A stretch of 64,000 bases of DNA from DLAJ01 sp023663615 (GTDB lineage: Bacteria; Bacillota; Clostridia; Lachnospirales; Lachnospiraceae): the NCBI GenBank assembly GCA_023663615.1, contig JAMPHA010000003.1, forward strand, positions 62,001-126,000, written 5' to 3'. The notes beneath the pieces were generated by a model that saw only the letters and a program-made list of their open reading frames with translations, was not told where the DNA came from and made no database searches. Shown here piece by piece: positions 35,572-43,550 of the stretch. Both the position numbers and the translations under genes were made by a program. Within the stretch, counting starts at the first letter, position 1; each line of letters begins with the position of its first letter.

Positions 35572-35799
35572 CTAGTGATTCATTTTTGCCTGTGCGGAAT
35601 TATTTGCCTGAACTATGCTCGGCGAATTTATATCATTATATGTCTTCACTCTTTCGCTCGCCCGTTCATTATCATCTCCACATGCACACGCGCATCCTTG
35701 TACACTGCAACCACACATCGCCCGTGGCATCGCACATGCGCAGACATCCACATAGCCCATCACCGTATGTTCCTCTGCCGATTGTTTTTGAATGTTCAT
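35572..35799 (-). CDS. Seven-cysteine RiPP precursor peptide (Clo7bot-like)
   Basis: A 75-residue peptide. The leader is residues 1-19 and includes 'EEHTVMGYVDV'. The core has seven Cys at 20, 22, 29, 31, 36, 38 and 40, mostly C-x-C pairs, then a Cys-free hydrophilic tail of 35 residues. The ATG at 35799 has AAGGGGGTGA upstream, one base from the ideal site; an upstream ATG gives an unlikely extension. It sits between the acyl-carrier-like gene (16 bases upstream) and the permease genes. The Cys pattern and the radical SAM/SPASM neighbour match the family I recall as Clo7bot. Thioether crosslinking of the Cys residues is the expected modification, by inference. Confidence 0.82.
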   Translation of the reverse strand: MNIQKQSAEEHTVMGYVDVCACAMPRAMCGCSVQGCACACGDDNERASERVKTYNDINSPSIVQANNSAQAKMNH

Positions 35800-35815
35800 T
35801 ATCTCACCCCCTTCC

Positions 35816-36136
35816 CTATTGTCTGTCACGTAATGTGTAAGTGCTGCTTCCTGCCCGCCCTAGCTTTCTATCATCCGCCACAACCTCTGCAACACTCCGG
35901 GCGGCCTTTTCTATTGTGCTAAAGCCATAGCATTCCAAATAATCCGCCGGGATTCTTATATCGAATACTTTTTCTATTTCAAATAACAGATAAACCATAT
36001 TGGTACCCGTCAGTTCAAAATGAAACCCCGTCAGCGGCTCTTTCCAAAACGCCCTGTCCAGCTTATCCTCTGCAACACCAAATTTCTCCATCAAAATCCC
36101 GCAAATTTTCTTGCATACCTCTTCCTGTGCCGCCAT
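35816..36136 (-). CDS. Acyl-carrier-related protein of the peptide maturation system
   Basis: A 106-residue protein with an acyl carrier-like four-helix pattern: 'VCKKICGILMEKFGV' at the start and 'NMVYLLFEIEKVFDIRIPADYLE' after the usual loop. The conserved DSL serine that carries phosphopantetheine is not seen; the site reads 'LTGTNMV'. It may therefore be a structural adaptor and not an acyl carrier. The ATG at 36136 has GGAG upstream and removes an overlap with the previous gene. It lies between the maturation protein (10 bases upstream) and the precursor. It matches my recollection of a 'peptide maturation system acyl carrier-related protein' family in Clo7bot clusters. Confidence 0.78.
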   Translation of the reverse strand: MAAQEEVCKKICGILMEKFGVAEDKLDRAFWKEPLTGFHFELTGTNMVYLLFEIEKVFDIRIPADYLECYGFSTIEKAARSVAEVVADDRKLGRAGSSTYTLRDRQ

Positions 36137-36146
36137 ATATTTCTCC

Positions 36147-37214
36147 TCATCCGAACAATCTATGCACGATCTCTTGTCCGCTTTGCAATATCGCATTGAA
36201 CGCGTATACTTTTGATTCCTTTTTCATTATCTGCAATGACCGCCGTGCCAAATGCATATCGCCATAAAAGGTGGACATTTTTTTCATCTGCGCAACCTCA
36301 GCACCGTCTATGAGCATATTACTGATATGTACGGCATTGATACCCGTCCCATAACGGATTTCGAAGTCTTTACTGAAATATCCGATCAATTCATCAGACG
36401 CCATATCCGGCGGTATACAACAGACCATATAGTCCGGTCTCACTGCCTGCGCCAACATATAGGAGTAGATTCCATAACCATTTGGAGTCAGGCTGTGGTA
36501 ACGGATAAGCGCATCCGGCGCCTCTATTAAAATCACATCCGGAAGCATTTTCTTTTCTATCGCCTGCACCGTCTGATTGATTTTCGTAATCACCATCGGT
36601 AAATCTGTGTATTCTTTGTAAAGAGCAGAAAAATCATAACACCCAAACAATGCGCTCATCGGTTCATTCGTGATACAGGCTGCCGTCTTCCCTTCGCTTC
36701 TCAGTTCCTCAGCAAGCGTCAATACCACTTCCAATATATCTTCTCTGCCTGCAATGCCGCCCACAAGCACTACCGGCGTCTGGATTGGCTGATATTTCTG
36801 TTCGGACTGCGTCACGGGCAGCCGCTCATCCGATACCAGCATCTGCATTTCCGGCAGTTCTTTCCGTAGTTCCTTTACCCAGTCATACCGGTTTTCTCTT
36901 TTGGTGCCAACCCCGACAATCTTCTTTCCCTGTTTCAATGCGTGCTTTAACATTGCTCTGGATTCATACGTCTGTGGCAAATGACGTAACGCCAGATACA
37001 GAATTTCCCAGTCTTCAGACGCCGCTTCCGTATCCTGTTCCACCATGATCCCCACATCCGGCTGATTGCAGGCATATGCCGCGTCTTTTCCGATTCCTCC
37101 GTATCCCGGAAGCGCAATGACACGGCGTAGATGGTCCCTCTTCTGCATGGTTTCAAAATGCCGGACGATTGGAAGCAGAGACGCATCATACGGATACAAT
37201 GCCGCTGTACTCAT
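36147..37214 (-). CDS. Peptide maturation system protein (TIGR04066-like)
   Basis: A 355-residue cytosolic protein with no signal peptide. It starts 'ALYPYDASLLPIVRHFE' and has 'VIALPGYGGIGKD' (32-44), 'TPVVLVGGIAGREDILEVV' (146-164), 'EPMSALFGCYD' (184-194) and a later 'RPDYMVCC'. The strand-loop-helix around 146-164 looks Rossmann- or P-loop-like but lacks a standard Walker A. It follows the radical SAM gene after one base, so it is coupled to it. I recall this as the TIGR04066 peptide-maturation family seen next to CcpM-type radical SAM enzymes; activity is unknown. The second half resembles the C-terminal domain of the subtilase at 24557-25996. Confidence 0.78.
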   Translation of the reverse strand: MSTAALYPYDASLLPIVRHFETMQKRDHLRRVIALPGYGGIGKDAAYACNQPDVGIMVEQDTEAASEDWEILYLALRHLPQTYESRAMLKHALKQGKKIVGVGTKRENRYDWVKELRKELPEMQMLVSDERLPVTQSEQKYQPIQTPVVLVGGIAGREDILEVVLTLAEELRSEGKTAACITNEPMSALFGCYDFSALYKEYTDLPMVITKINQTVQAIEKKMLPDVILIEAPDALIRYHSLTPNGYGIYSYMLAQAVRPDYMVCCIPPDMASDELIGYFSKDFEIRYGTGINAVHISNMLIDGAEVAQMKKMSTFYGDMHLARRSLQIMKKESKVYAFNAILQSGQEIVHRLFG

Positions 37215-37215
37215 T

Positions 37216-38637
37216 TTATTTCCCCTCTTTCTCTGTCCGAATCTGCTCTTTATAGTATTCTTTTACCTCGCGGAGCAGCAGGACATCTTTCATTGTTCTC
37301 TCCGCTGTATATCTGGTATCCGTGCAGCAACGCAGCCTTTCTGCCGCGGAAAGCTGCTCTTCAAGGCAATCCGCTTTCTTTGCACATTGATCGCAAAAGC
37401 GGAAGCACCAGCAATTCCGGCAGGTATCCTTTGTCAGCTCCGCGACCTGCAGGATCTTTTCCGCCTTGTCCAGATCAAATCCGCCCGCCAAAGTACCGAT
37501 ACGCATAGCAGGGGACTTTTCGCTTACCCTCTCGCACGGGTATAGATTTCCTTCCGCATCCACAAACAGCCGGAGTTTTCCCGGAACACACGGTCCCGCC
37601 GGAATATCCGTCATATGTAAAGGTGCCGCAAAATCTATTTTCTCTTTTTCATCCTGCAGTTGATCGATACTCCTCATCGTCAGCGGCGTGCATTTTTCTT
37701 TCGGGTATCTGCCCCATAACGCGAGAAACGACAGAAAGCGCTGGTACTCCTCTTTCCATACATAATCCTCTGAAAAAACCAACGGCGTTCCGTCGTAATC
37801 ATTATCAACCAAAGAAACTGTTATCTGAGCAGGATTGATCGTATCATTGCTGCATATCTCATTGATCTCATCAAAATCATTTTTCGGGTCCAAAACCATA
37901 CTATAATGGATCTTGTCCCAGTATTCGGGATACTTTTGCTTAATAGCCGCAAGTCTCTTCATGACTGTATCATAGGTTCCCCTTCCGTCTGCGAAGACCC
38001 TGTTCTGATCCTGAATCTGTTTCGGTCCGTCCAAACTCACTAAAAGGGAAACACGATTCTGCTCCAAAAACTGCACATTTTCTTCCGTCAGAAGCGAACC
38101 GTTACAGGTCATACTGAACGTTAGTATTTTCCCTGCAAAACGCTTCTTGGCATATTCCATGATTCTTTTTACCAAGCCGCTCTGCAGCAACGGCTCTCCC
38201 CCGTAAAATCCGATATTGACGCCATCGTTGTCGATCGTGTGCTCCCAAAAGAAGTCCACCGCCTGCTTTGCCGTCTCCCATGACATGACTTTGGAGGAAT
38301 GGCTGCGCTGACGCTCGTTTCTTTTTTCGGAATAGATGCAGTAGGTGCAGCGAAAGTTACAATCCTGTGTGATCTGCAACGTCATCTGTGACAGTTTTCG
38401 TGACAATACCTCGTTCAAAACACCCATATACGGATGCCTGAACTGCTCAACCGGACTTTTCTCTGTCAGGCAACCCTGCATTTCAAGTCTGATCAATTCC
38501 TCCGGCTTATCTTCTCCGGTAAGATTTTCGTTTTTTATGAAGCGATAGGTTTTCTCCCCGATCTTCAATAGCTTACTCGCCGCGGCGTCAAACACATACT
38601 TTGCATTCGGCGTCTCAAACAATTGATATAATGCCAT
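37216..38637 (-). CDS. Radical SAM/SPASM peptide maturase (CcpM-like)
   Basis: 473 residues. The radical SAM cluster motif is C93-x3-C97-x2-C100 ('CNFRCTYC'), followed by 'GFYGGEPLL' and 'SLDGP'. The C-terminal SPASM domain has a Cys in 'GPCVPG', one in 'YPCERV', then the Cys-rich 'CRNCWCFRFCDQC' and further Cys, enough for two auxiliary 4Fe-4S clusters. The first 75 residues may form a leader-binding (RRE-like) part. It would use S-adenosylmethionine to build thioether bonds in the seven-Cys precursor; linkage type is not known. The ATG has GGAG eight bases upstream. It is the first gene of the cluster, 177 bases from the lipoprotein gene. Confidence 0.88.
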   Translation of the reverse strand: MALYQLFETPNAKYVFDAAASKLLKIGEKTYRFIKNENLTGEDKPEELIRLEMQGCLTEKSPVEQFRHPYMGVLNEVLSRKLSQMTLQITQDCNFRCTYCIYSEKRNERQRSHSSKVMSWETAKQAVDFFWEHTIDNDGVNIGFYGGEPLLQSGLVKRIMEYAKKRFAGKILTFSMTCNGSLLTEENVQFLEQNRVSLLVSLDGPKQIQDQNRVFADGRGTYDTVMKRLAAIKQKYPEYWDKIHYSMVLDPKNDFDEINEICSNDTINPAQITVSLVDNDYDGTPLVFSEDYVWKEEYQRFLSFLALWGRYPKEKCTPLTMRSIDQLQDEKEKIDFAAPLHMTDIPAGPCVPGKLRLFVDAEGNLYPCERVSEKSPAMRIGTLAGGFDLDKAEKILQVAELTKDTCRNCWCFRFCDQCAKKADCLEEQLSAAERLRCCTDTRYTAERTMKDVLLLREVKEYYKEQIRTEKEGK

Positions 38638-38750
38638 CGTCCCATCTCCGTCCCTGTTTCCTGCTATAGGTCTTGTCTCATTTTTATTTTATTCTTTTAG
38701 TTCTTTCTATCATACTTCGCTTTTTAGCAAAATACTATCTGGTTAAATTA

Positions 38751-38784
38751 ACAAAAGTGCACAAAAAAATTTGTGCACTTTTGT
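38751..38784. promoter_or_regulatory. Perfect 15-bp inverted repeat between the lipoprotein and RiPP genes
   Basis: ACAAAAGTGCACAAA (38751-38765) and its exact complement (38770-38784) flank four A's. It is 31 bases past the lipoprotein stop and about 115 bases before the maturase start. It can serve as a terminator for the first unit or as an operator for the second. Confidence 0.7.
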
Positions 38785-38814
38785 CCCTCATACATTCTGT
38801 AATTTTCGCTTAAC

Positions 38815-39954
38815 TCAATACACGTTCGGGATCACATACGCCAAATTCCCATCTTCTGTATAGATCAAATAGGTATTGATCGTATTTTCCGTCACATCCT
38901 CAAACGTCGGATCAGGGTTTACCACGATTGTCATGATATATCCGTCCCCCGCCGTTTTCGTGTCTTGAAAACGCATCGGATCTTCGATTCCCGTCGTCTC
39001 CGTATAGGCTTCTTTCGTAAGTCCCCATTCCGTGACTTCTCCCGTCTCCATGTCGATCCGCCGCATCGGCAGAATATCGTAATAAACCGCCTCCGGCGTC
39101 AACATTGCGGACCACACCCAATCGGCATAAACGAACTCCTGGTAATCCTCTCCCGTCAATACCGGATAAAATCGGATCGGCTGCATCACGGTATCATGGA
39201 GGGAGGCGCTATAGATCATGAAGCCCTCTTCTTTTTTCTCCGCGTCCTTATGATACGTCAAAAGAAGAACTTCCTGCGTTTGCGCATCATAGCACACGTC
39301 CAGCGGATACTCGCTCCCCGTGAACGCGGAAGCGTCAATCGCAAGCCCGTTGATCAAAAGCTCCTTTCCATAGTACACGTCATACAACTGCCTTCCGCTT
39401 TCATCCGTACCGCCGGGTGCAAACAGTGTCTCATCGCTTTTCGCACTGTAAGCGGGACGAAAATACGCCTGTTCCGAACCTTCTACTCTCTCGTGCGCAT
39501 AAATTTCCCGATAATAGATGGTTTCTTCTGCCGGATCTACATAATAATATCCCCCGTCGCCGGAATGAAACATGATCAGCGCCTCATCCTGCCCGATCTG
39601 TTCCCACTCTTCCTCGGAGAGACTGCGTACCACTTGTCTGCCTTCCGGCTCTGATCCCTCTACAGGCTGTTCCGGCTGTGCATCCTCCGCGTCTTCCGCC
39701 GGCGGTTCCGCTCCGTCTTCCCCGTCTCCGGCCGGCTCCGCGGACTGTTCTCCGCTCTCCGGTTCCGATGGCTGCGCTTCTCCGCTCTCCTCTGACAGAT
39801 TCCCTGCTTCTTCGTTCCCGTCATCCGAGATCAGCGTTCCGTTCTCCGGCAAGTCCGCCGATGTCTCCGGCTTCTCACTGCCGCAGGCGGACAGCACGAA
39901 GACCGCAAGCAGAACAGAAACATGTTTCCAACAGATTCTCCCCATAGTTTTCAT
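38815..39954 (-). CDS. Lipoprotein of unknown function
   Basis: 379 residues with a lipoprotein signal peptide ending in the lipobox 'LSAC' (Cys24). An acidic Glu/Pro/Ser/Asp-rich linker spans residues 25-105, and a globular domain follows (about 110-379) with 'HSGDGGYYYVDPAEETIYY', 'IDMETGEVTEWG' and 'NTYLIYTEDGNLAYVI'. It would be anchored to the outer face of the membrane, with the linker crossing the wall. No enzyme motif is recognised. The ATG has GGGAG seven bases upstream. It lies 15 bases after the amidase-domain gene, so they are probably one transcript. A hairpin follows at 38751-38784. Confidence 0.7.
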   Translation of the reverse strand: MKTMGRICWKHVSVLLAVFVLSACGSEKPETSADLPENGTLISDDGNEEAGNLSEESGEAQPSEPESGEQSAEPAGDGEDGAEPPAEDAEDAQPEQPVEGSEPEGRQVVRSLSEEEWEQIGQDEALIMFHSGDGGYYYVDPAEETIYYREIYAHERVEGSEQAYFRPAYSAKSDETLFAPGGTDESGRQLYDVYYGKELLINGLAIDASAFTGSEYPLDVCYDAQTQEVLLLTYHKDAEKKEEGFMIYSASLHDTVMQPIRFYPVLTGEDYQEFVYADWVWSAMLTPEAVYYDILPMRRIDMETGEVTEWGLTKEAYTETTGIEDPMRFQDTKTAGDGYIMTIVVNPDPTFEDVTENTINTYLIYTEDGNLAYVIPNVY

Positions 39955-39969
39955 AGAATCGCTCCCTAC

Positions 39970-41112
39970 TTATTGATAGTTAACATTATAATATGTCCAA
40001 CCACTGCCAAGCGTGAGTGCCGCATCCCTGCGATCCCTTGTATGCGCACTATACCGATAGCTTACGCCGTCAAAAGCTGTCACCATCATAATATGTCCCG
40101 AATTTGCTACCAGATAGCCTACTTTGATCACACCGGACGGCGCAATACCGATACGTCCCTTTGACAACATATAACTAATCAGCGCAGAAACGCTTGTCCA
40201 TGTCGAATTTCCGTTATTATATGCCCATTGCGCGTCAGTTGCAAATCCCGCACTCCTTAATGCCTGCGAAACGTAATCTGCACAATCACTGTGTCCATAA
40301 TCTACCGGATAAGTAGAAGTATTCCATTTAGAGCGGTCCCTGATTGCCCCACATGCGCCGCCGCAGTAATCGCATACGGTCGGATTGGAAGTATAAGAGA
40401 TCATATAAAGAACTGCATTTGTCTCTCCATTCGCTCTCGCGGCATATGCTTCTGCAGAATTAACGCCCCTCATACGAACCGCAGTAAGCTCCTCTTCCAT
40501 GCATGATACTCCTTCCGCCTTTAACTCGTCTCTCGTTCCAAGAGAAAATTCATCAAAAGGAGCATAATCCTCACCTGCATCCATGAACAGCTCAACATTG
40601 CCGTCAATGTCAACCACCGCTTTCATATACATCGGTATGATCTGTTGTTTTCCGATATACGCCTCTAACGCCTCATACTCTTCATCAAGATAAGTAAAAA
40701 CGGCTGACACATAGGGTTTTAATTCTGCCGACACGGCATCTGCGGCTCTTCCGATACTTGCAAATGTTCCTACGGACTCTAAATCAATGCCTGCAGCATC
40801 GACCATTCCCTGAAAATAATCCATTTCTTCCACTGAGGCATAGCGAAGCATGGCAGACAATTCTGCTTTGTAAAAATATTCCCACTGTCCCTGATCTTCA
40901 TGGACCCCGCATAATGTCAACCGGACATCATCAACGGAATAATACTCCGAAAACTTGTCCGTCAACGCACTTACAATTTCATTCTCTACGATTTCACTTG
41001 AATTGTCAACATTTAATGCAGAATTTTCCTCCGCATATCCAGTCTGTACCATTCCCAAAAACATGCTCATGGACAGTAAAACCGTCGTTACGATTCTAAT
41101 TCCTCTCTTCAT
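39970..41112 (-). CDS. Secreted protein with a Cys amidase/peptidase domain (Amidase_6-like)
   Basis: 380 residues with a signal peptide (to about residue 28, 'VQTGYAEE'). A helical region spans roughly 30-210. The C-terminal domain has 'GHSDCADYVSQALRSAG' (catalytic Cys) and 'SGHIMMVTAFDG' (catalytic His), the pattern of the secreted putative-amidase family related to NlpC/P60 enzymes. It could cut peptidoglycan or a peptide at the cell surface. The ATG has AAAGGAG nine bases upstream. The gene is divergent from the small exported peptide gene at 41406 with a long palindrome between them, which suggests joint control. Confidence 0.75.
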   Translation of the reverse strand: MKRGIRIVTTVLLSMSMFLGMVQTGYAEENSALNVDNSSEIVENEIVSALTDKFSEYYSVDDVRLTLCGVHEDQGQWEYFYKAELSAMLRYASVEEMDYFQGMVDAAGIDLESVGTFASIGRAADAVSAELKPYVSAVFTYLDEEYEALEAYIGKQQIIPMYMKAVVDIDGNVELFMDAGEDYAPFDEFSLGTRDELKAEGVSCMEEELTAVRMRGVNSAEAYAARANGETNAVLYMISYTSNPTVCDYCGGACGAIRDRSKWNTSTYPVDYGHSDCADYVSQALRSAGFATDAQWAYNNGNSTWTSVSALISYMLSKGRIGIAPSGVIKVGYLVANSGHIMMVTAFDGVSYRYSAHTRDRRDAALTLGSGWTYYNVNYQ

Positions 41113-41405
41113 ATCATTTGTCTCCTTTCCATTCTCATCTCATTGCATACAATTGTTTCGTGCAGCGCTTTATTGATCCCTTTCCTATCCCCTCCTCCTT
41201 TGACAATATGGAGCGATGTAAAATTTTTATTGGAAATTATAGTTCCTCACAAACAATAACACCATGACGTTTTCGGGAAAATATTTTTCCAAAAACGTCA
41301 TGGTGTTATTATCACAATCCTCTTATACTTTAAGTAAGCTTTTAGGTGCGCATCCGTGTATTTACATAAGATTCATTCTTACTTTAATACAAAGGAGGTA
41401 CTCTT
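41113..41405. other. Divergent control region between amidase and small peptide genes
   Basis: No other gene seen. It holds the 56-bp palindrome at 41255-41310 and an AT-rich stretch with TATACT (41323-41328) ahead of the small peptide gene; no good -35 partner was found. Confidence 0.55.
41255..41310. promoter_or_regulatory. 56-bp near-perfect palindrome, candidate operator
   Basis: The 28-bp arms 41255-41282 and 41283-41310 match at 26 positions, with no spacer. The outer 19 bp (AATAACACCATGACGTTTT and its complement) are perfect. It lies between two divergent genes, so it is not a terminator of either. It could also be a palindromic repeat element. Confidence 0.75.
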
Positions 41406-41564
41406 ATGAATTTCAAAAAGCGTCTTGTCACATTATGTCTGGTCACTATCGCAGCGCTGTCACTTATCTATACCGCATCTGTAAAAAAGAATACAACAAT
41501 CAGCACAGAATCGCCTTTCTTTTTGTGCGATTCTTACGAAGAAGCTGATTATAGGCGCTGCTAA
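41406..41564 (+). CDS. Small exported peptide, possible signal peptide for the adjacent regulator
   Basis: A 52-residue reading frame with an excellent AAAGGAGG site seven bases before the ATG. The protein has a basic start ('NFKKR'), a hydrophobic stretch (residues 7-23), a Lys pair at 27-28 and a C-terminal part with two Cys and charged residues ('CDSYEEADYRRC'). This looks like a membrane-targeted propeptide. Its last four bases overlap the end of the convergent regulator gene at 41561. By analogy with RRNPP and Rgg systems, where small exported peptides lie next to HTH-TPR receptors, it may be the regulator's ligand precursor. That pairing is inference. Confidence 0.6.
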   Translation: MNFKKRLVTLCLVTIAALSLIYTASVKKNTTISTESPFFLCDSYEEADYRRC

Positions 41565-43396
41565 TACCATTTTGCTTCTTCTCCGCTCAGCTTTTCATAA
41601 GAACGCTTTGGTACCTCTGTATTTCGTCCTAGCAGTTCCTCGCAATAAAATGCATACCGATAATACCGCAACGCGAATGTCTTGTCGCCAAGACATTCCT
41701 TGGCATTGGCGATGTCATTAACAAACAACCCCATATCCGTCATCTTCCTGCTTACAAAGCATAATGCAATACCTTCCCTGGAACACTGGACACACTCCTC
41801 ATAACGTCCCGACGTTCCAAGAAAAATACTCAACCATGCTAAAACCCTCATAAATGTCCGAAAATGAAATTCCGGTCGTACGGTGCTCCTTTTATAATAC
41901 TCATACAGCTTTTCTAAAAGATAAAAACTATCCTCCTGCTTTCCATTATGGCGCAGTTCCTGCACCATATCTGACATAATAGAAATCTCCTCGCTCGTAA
42001 AAACCGTACACCAAAACGCTTCCGGCCATTCTCGTACATTCTCCGTCAGCGGAATTTCCGGTATCGTCAAATTCAGAAGCGTTATCAGTCTCCCGATCCG
42101 TTCTTCTTGCGGAGTATCATCCAAATAGAGCCCCAAAATGTACCGGATCGCACCGAGATACTGCCGGTTCTGGCAATTCTCCATATCCAGCTGCTGTTCG
42201 AGATGTTCCGCTGTCTCCTTTGCCTTCTGCCACTGTCTTGTCTCGATCATCCCATCTATGCGAAGACACTCCTCCAACAGCTGGAAATCATCCGTCTCGA
42301 TCACACTGTAATAATAATCCTCCCGCACCCCCAGCTTTTTGGCAAGCGCCTGAAAGTTTCTGCGGCTCGGCGCGCGTTTCCCCGTCTCGATCCTCGAAAG
42401 CGTCTCCGGCGTGCATATATCCTCGCTTAGCGCCTCCTGTGACATGCCCTGCTGTCTCCTTCTGCGCTCGACGACCTCCCGCAGCAATTCTGCCTCCTGC
42501 CACAAATCCCATACATGCCACTCGTCTCTCTGAAAGATCCCGAGGTCTTCCTGCAGCTCTTTTTTCATCCTGCTCCATGATGCGAGCTGCACTTTCCGTT
42601 TCGCGACCTCCTCCGCTTTTCCAATCTTCTCCGCGGACTCAATATACGCGCCGAGTATCTGCTCCTCGCATACAAAATAGTACAGCGACGTCATCATTTC
42701 AAACGCACGCTTCGACAAATCATACATCTTCCCATAACATTCTTTCTTTCTAAGATATGGCAGATACTTCGCTGCCAGTCTCGGATATACCTTCACTAAC
42801 TCCTGCTCATCCCCGAAATGTCTATACACATAGTTTATTAAGAAATCAAGCACTCCCGCAAAGGTCTCCCCATCCCCCAAATACTCCTGCCACAACAGGA
42901 GCACATTGATCTCCTGCACGCACAGAAAGCTCTGCTGACGCAGTTTCCCCGCGAAGTCAGGAATCGTCTCGCGGACCGCACGATCATAAAATGCCATTGC
43001 GCCCTCTTTGTCTCCGTGCAGTTTTTCCTGTAATACCCCGCGCATCATCAGATAGAACTGTCTCTGCACCGGTTCGTTCAGTTCCGCATCGACTGCCGTC
43101 CCTTCGGACAGCAGGCACTCCGCCTCCTCCAGCTCCCCGTCTGCGACCGAATTCAACAGGCGCATCCGCCAGTCAAAATAGCGATACTCCGCGTCTGTCA
43201 GAAGGGACACAAACTTATCGGGGGATTTCCCCAATCTCTGCATCAGCGCCGACAGGAGCAGCCTGTCCATCCGCCGCTCCCCGCTTAAATACCGCGAGAG
43301 CGCCGCGCCGGAACACAATCCCCTGCACAGCTCCGACCGATTGACATGCTGCTCTTCTATCATTTTGTTCAACAAATCCATCAGCGTCTGTTTCAT
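41561..43396 (-). CDS. Transcriptional regulator with two XRE HTH regions and TPR-like repeats
   Basis: 611 residues. The first HTH-like part (1-65) contains 'NRSELCRGLCSGAALSRYLSGER'. A helical repeat region (about 70-290) follows. A clear second XRE HTH lies near residues 305-365 ('RRQQGMSQEALSEDICTPETLSRIETGKR'). The C-terminal half is TPR-like ('SFYLLEKLYEYYKR', 'YEECVQCSREGIALCF', 'FALRYYRYAFYCEELL'). The layout resembles peptide-sensing regulators (RRNPP, Rgg/PlcR style), with a duplicated HTH. The ATG has GGGAGA upstream. It is convergent with, and overlaps by four bases, a small exported peptide gene. Likely targets are the neighbouring divergent promoters; this is untested. Confidence 0.75.
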   Translation of the reverse strand: MKQTLMDLLNKMIEEQHVNRSELCRGLCSGAALSRYLSGERRMDRLLLSALMQRLGKSPDKFVSLLTDAEYRYFDWRMRLLNSVADGELEEAECLLSEGTAVDAELNEPVQRQFYLMMRGVLQEKLHGDKEGAMAFYDRAVRETIPDFAGKLRQQSFLCVQEINVLLLWQEYLGDGETFAGVLDFLINYVYRHFGDEQELVKVYPRLAAKYLPYLRKKECYGKMYDLSKRAFEMMTSLYYFVCEEQILGAYIESAEKIGKAEEVAKRKVQLASWSRMKKELQEDLGIFQRDEWHVWDLWQEAELLREVVERRRRQQGMSQEALSEDICTPETLSRIETGKRAPSRRNFQALAKKLGVREDYYYSVIETDDFQLLEECLRIDGMIETRQWQKAKETAEHLEQQLDMENCQNRQYLGAIRYILGLYLDDTPQEERIGRLITLLNLTIPEIPLTENVREWPEAFWCTVFTSEEISIMSDMVQELRHNGKQEDSFYLLEKLYEYYKRSTVRPEFHFRTFMRVLAWLSIFLGTSGRYEECVQCSREGIALCFVSRKMTDMGLFVNDIANAKECLGDKTFALRYYRYAFYCEELLGRNTEVPKRSYEKLSGEEAKWY

Positions 43397-43550
43397 GGCT
43401 TCTCCCTGTCACATGCGGATAATACGACGATAGTTTTTTCTCAATTATACGCCCCGCCCCCCGTTACTGTCAAACGTCACACCACATCGGACAAGCCCCG
43501 TTTCCGCTCCTATTTTCTGTCAGCCGCTCTATGCCGTTTATCTTCATGCG

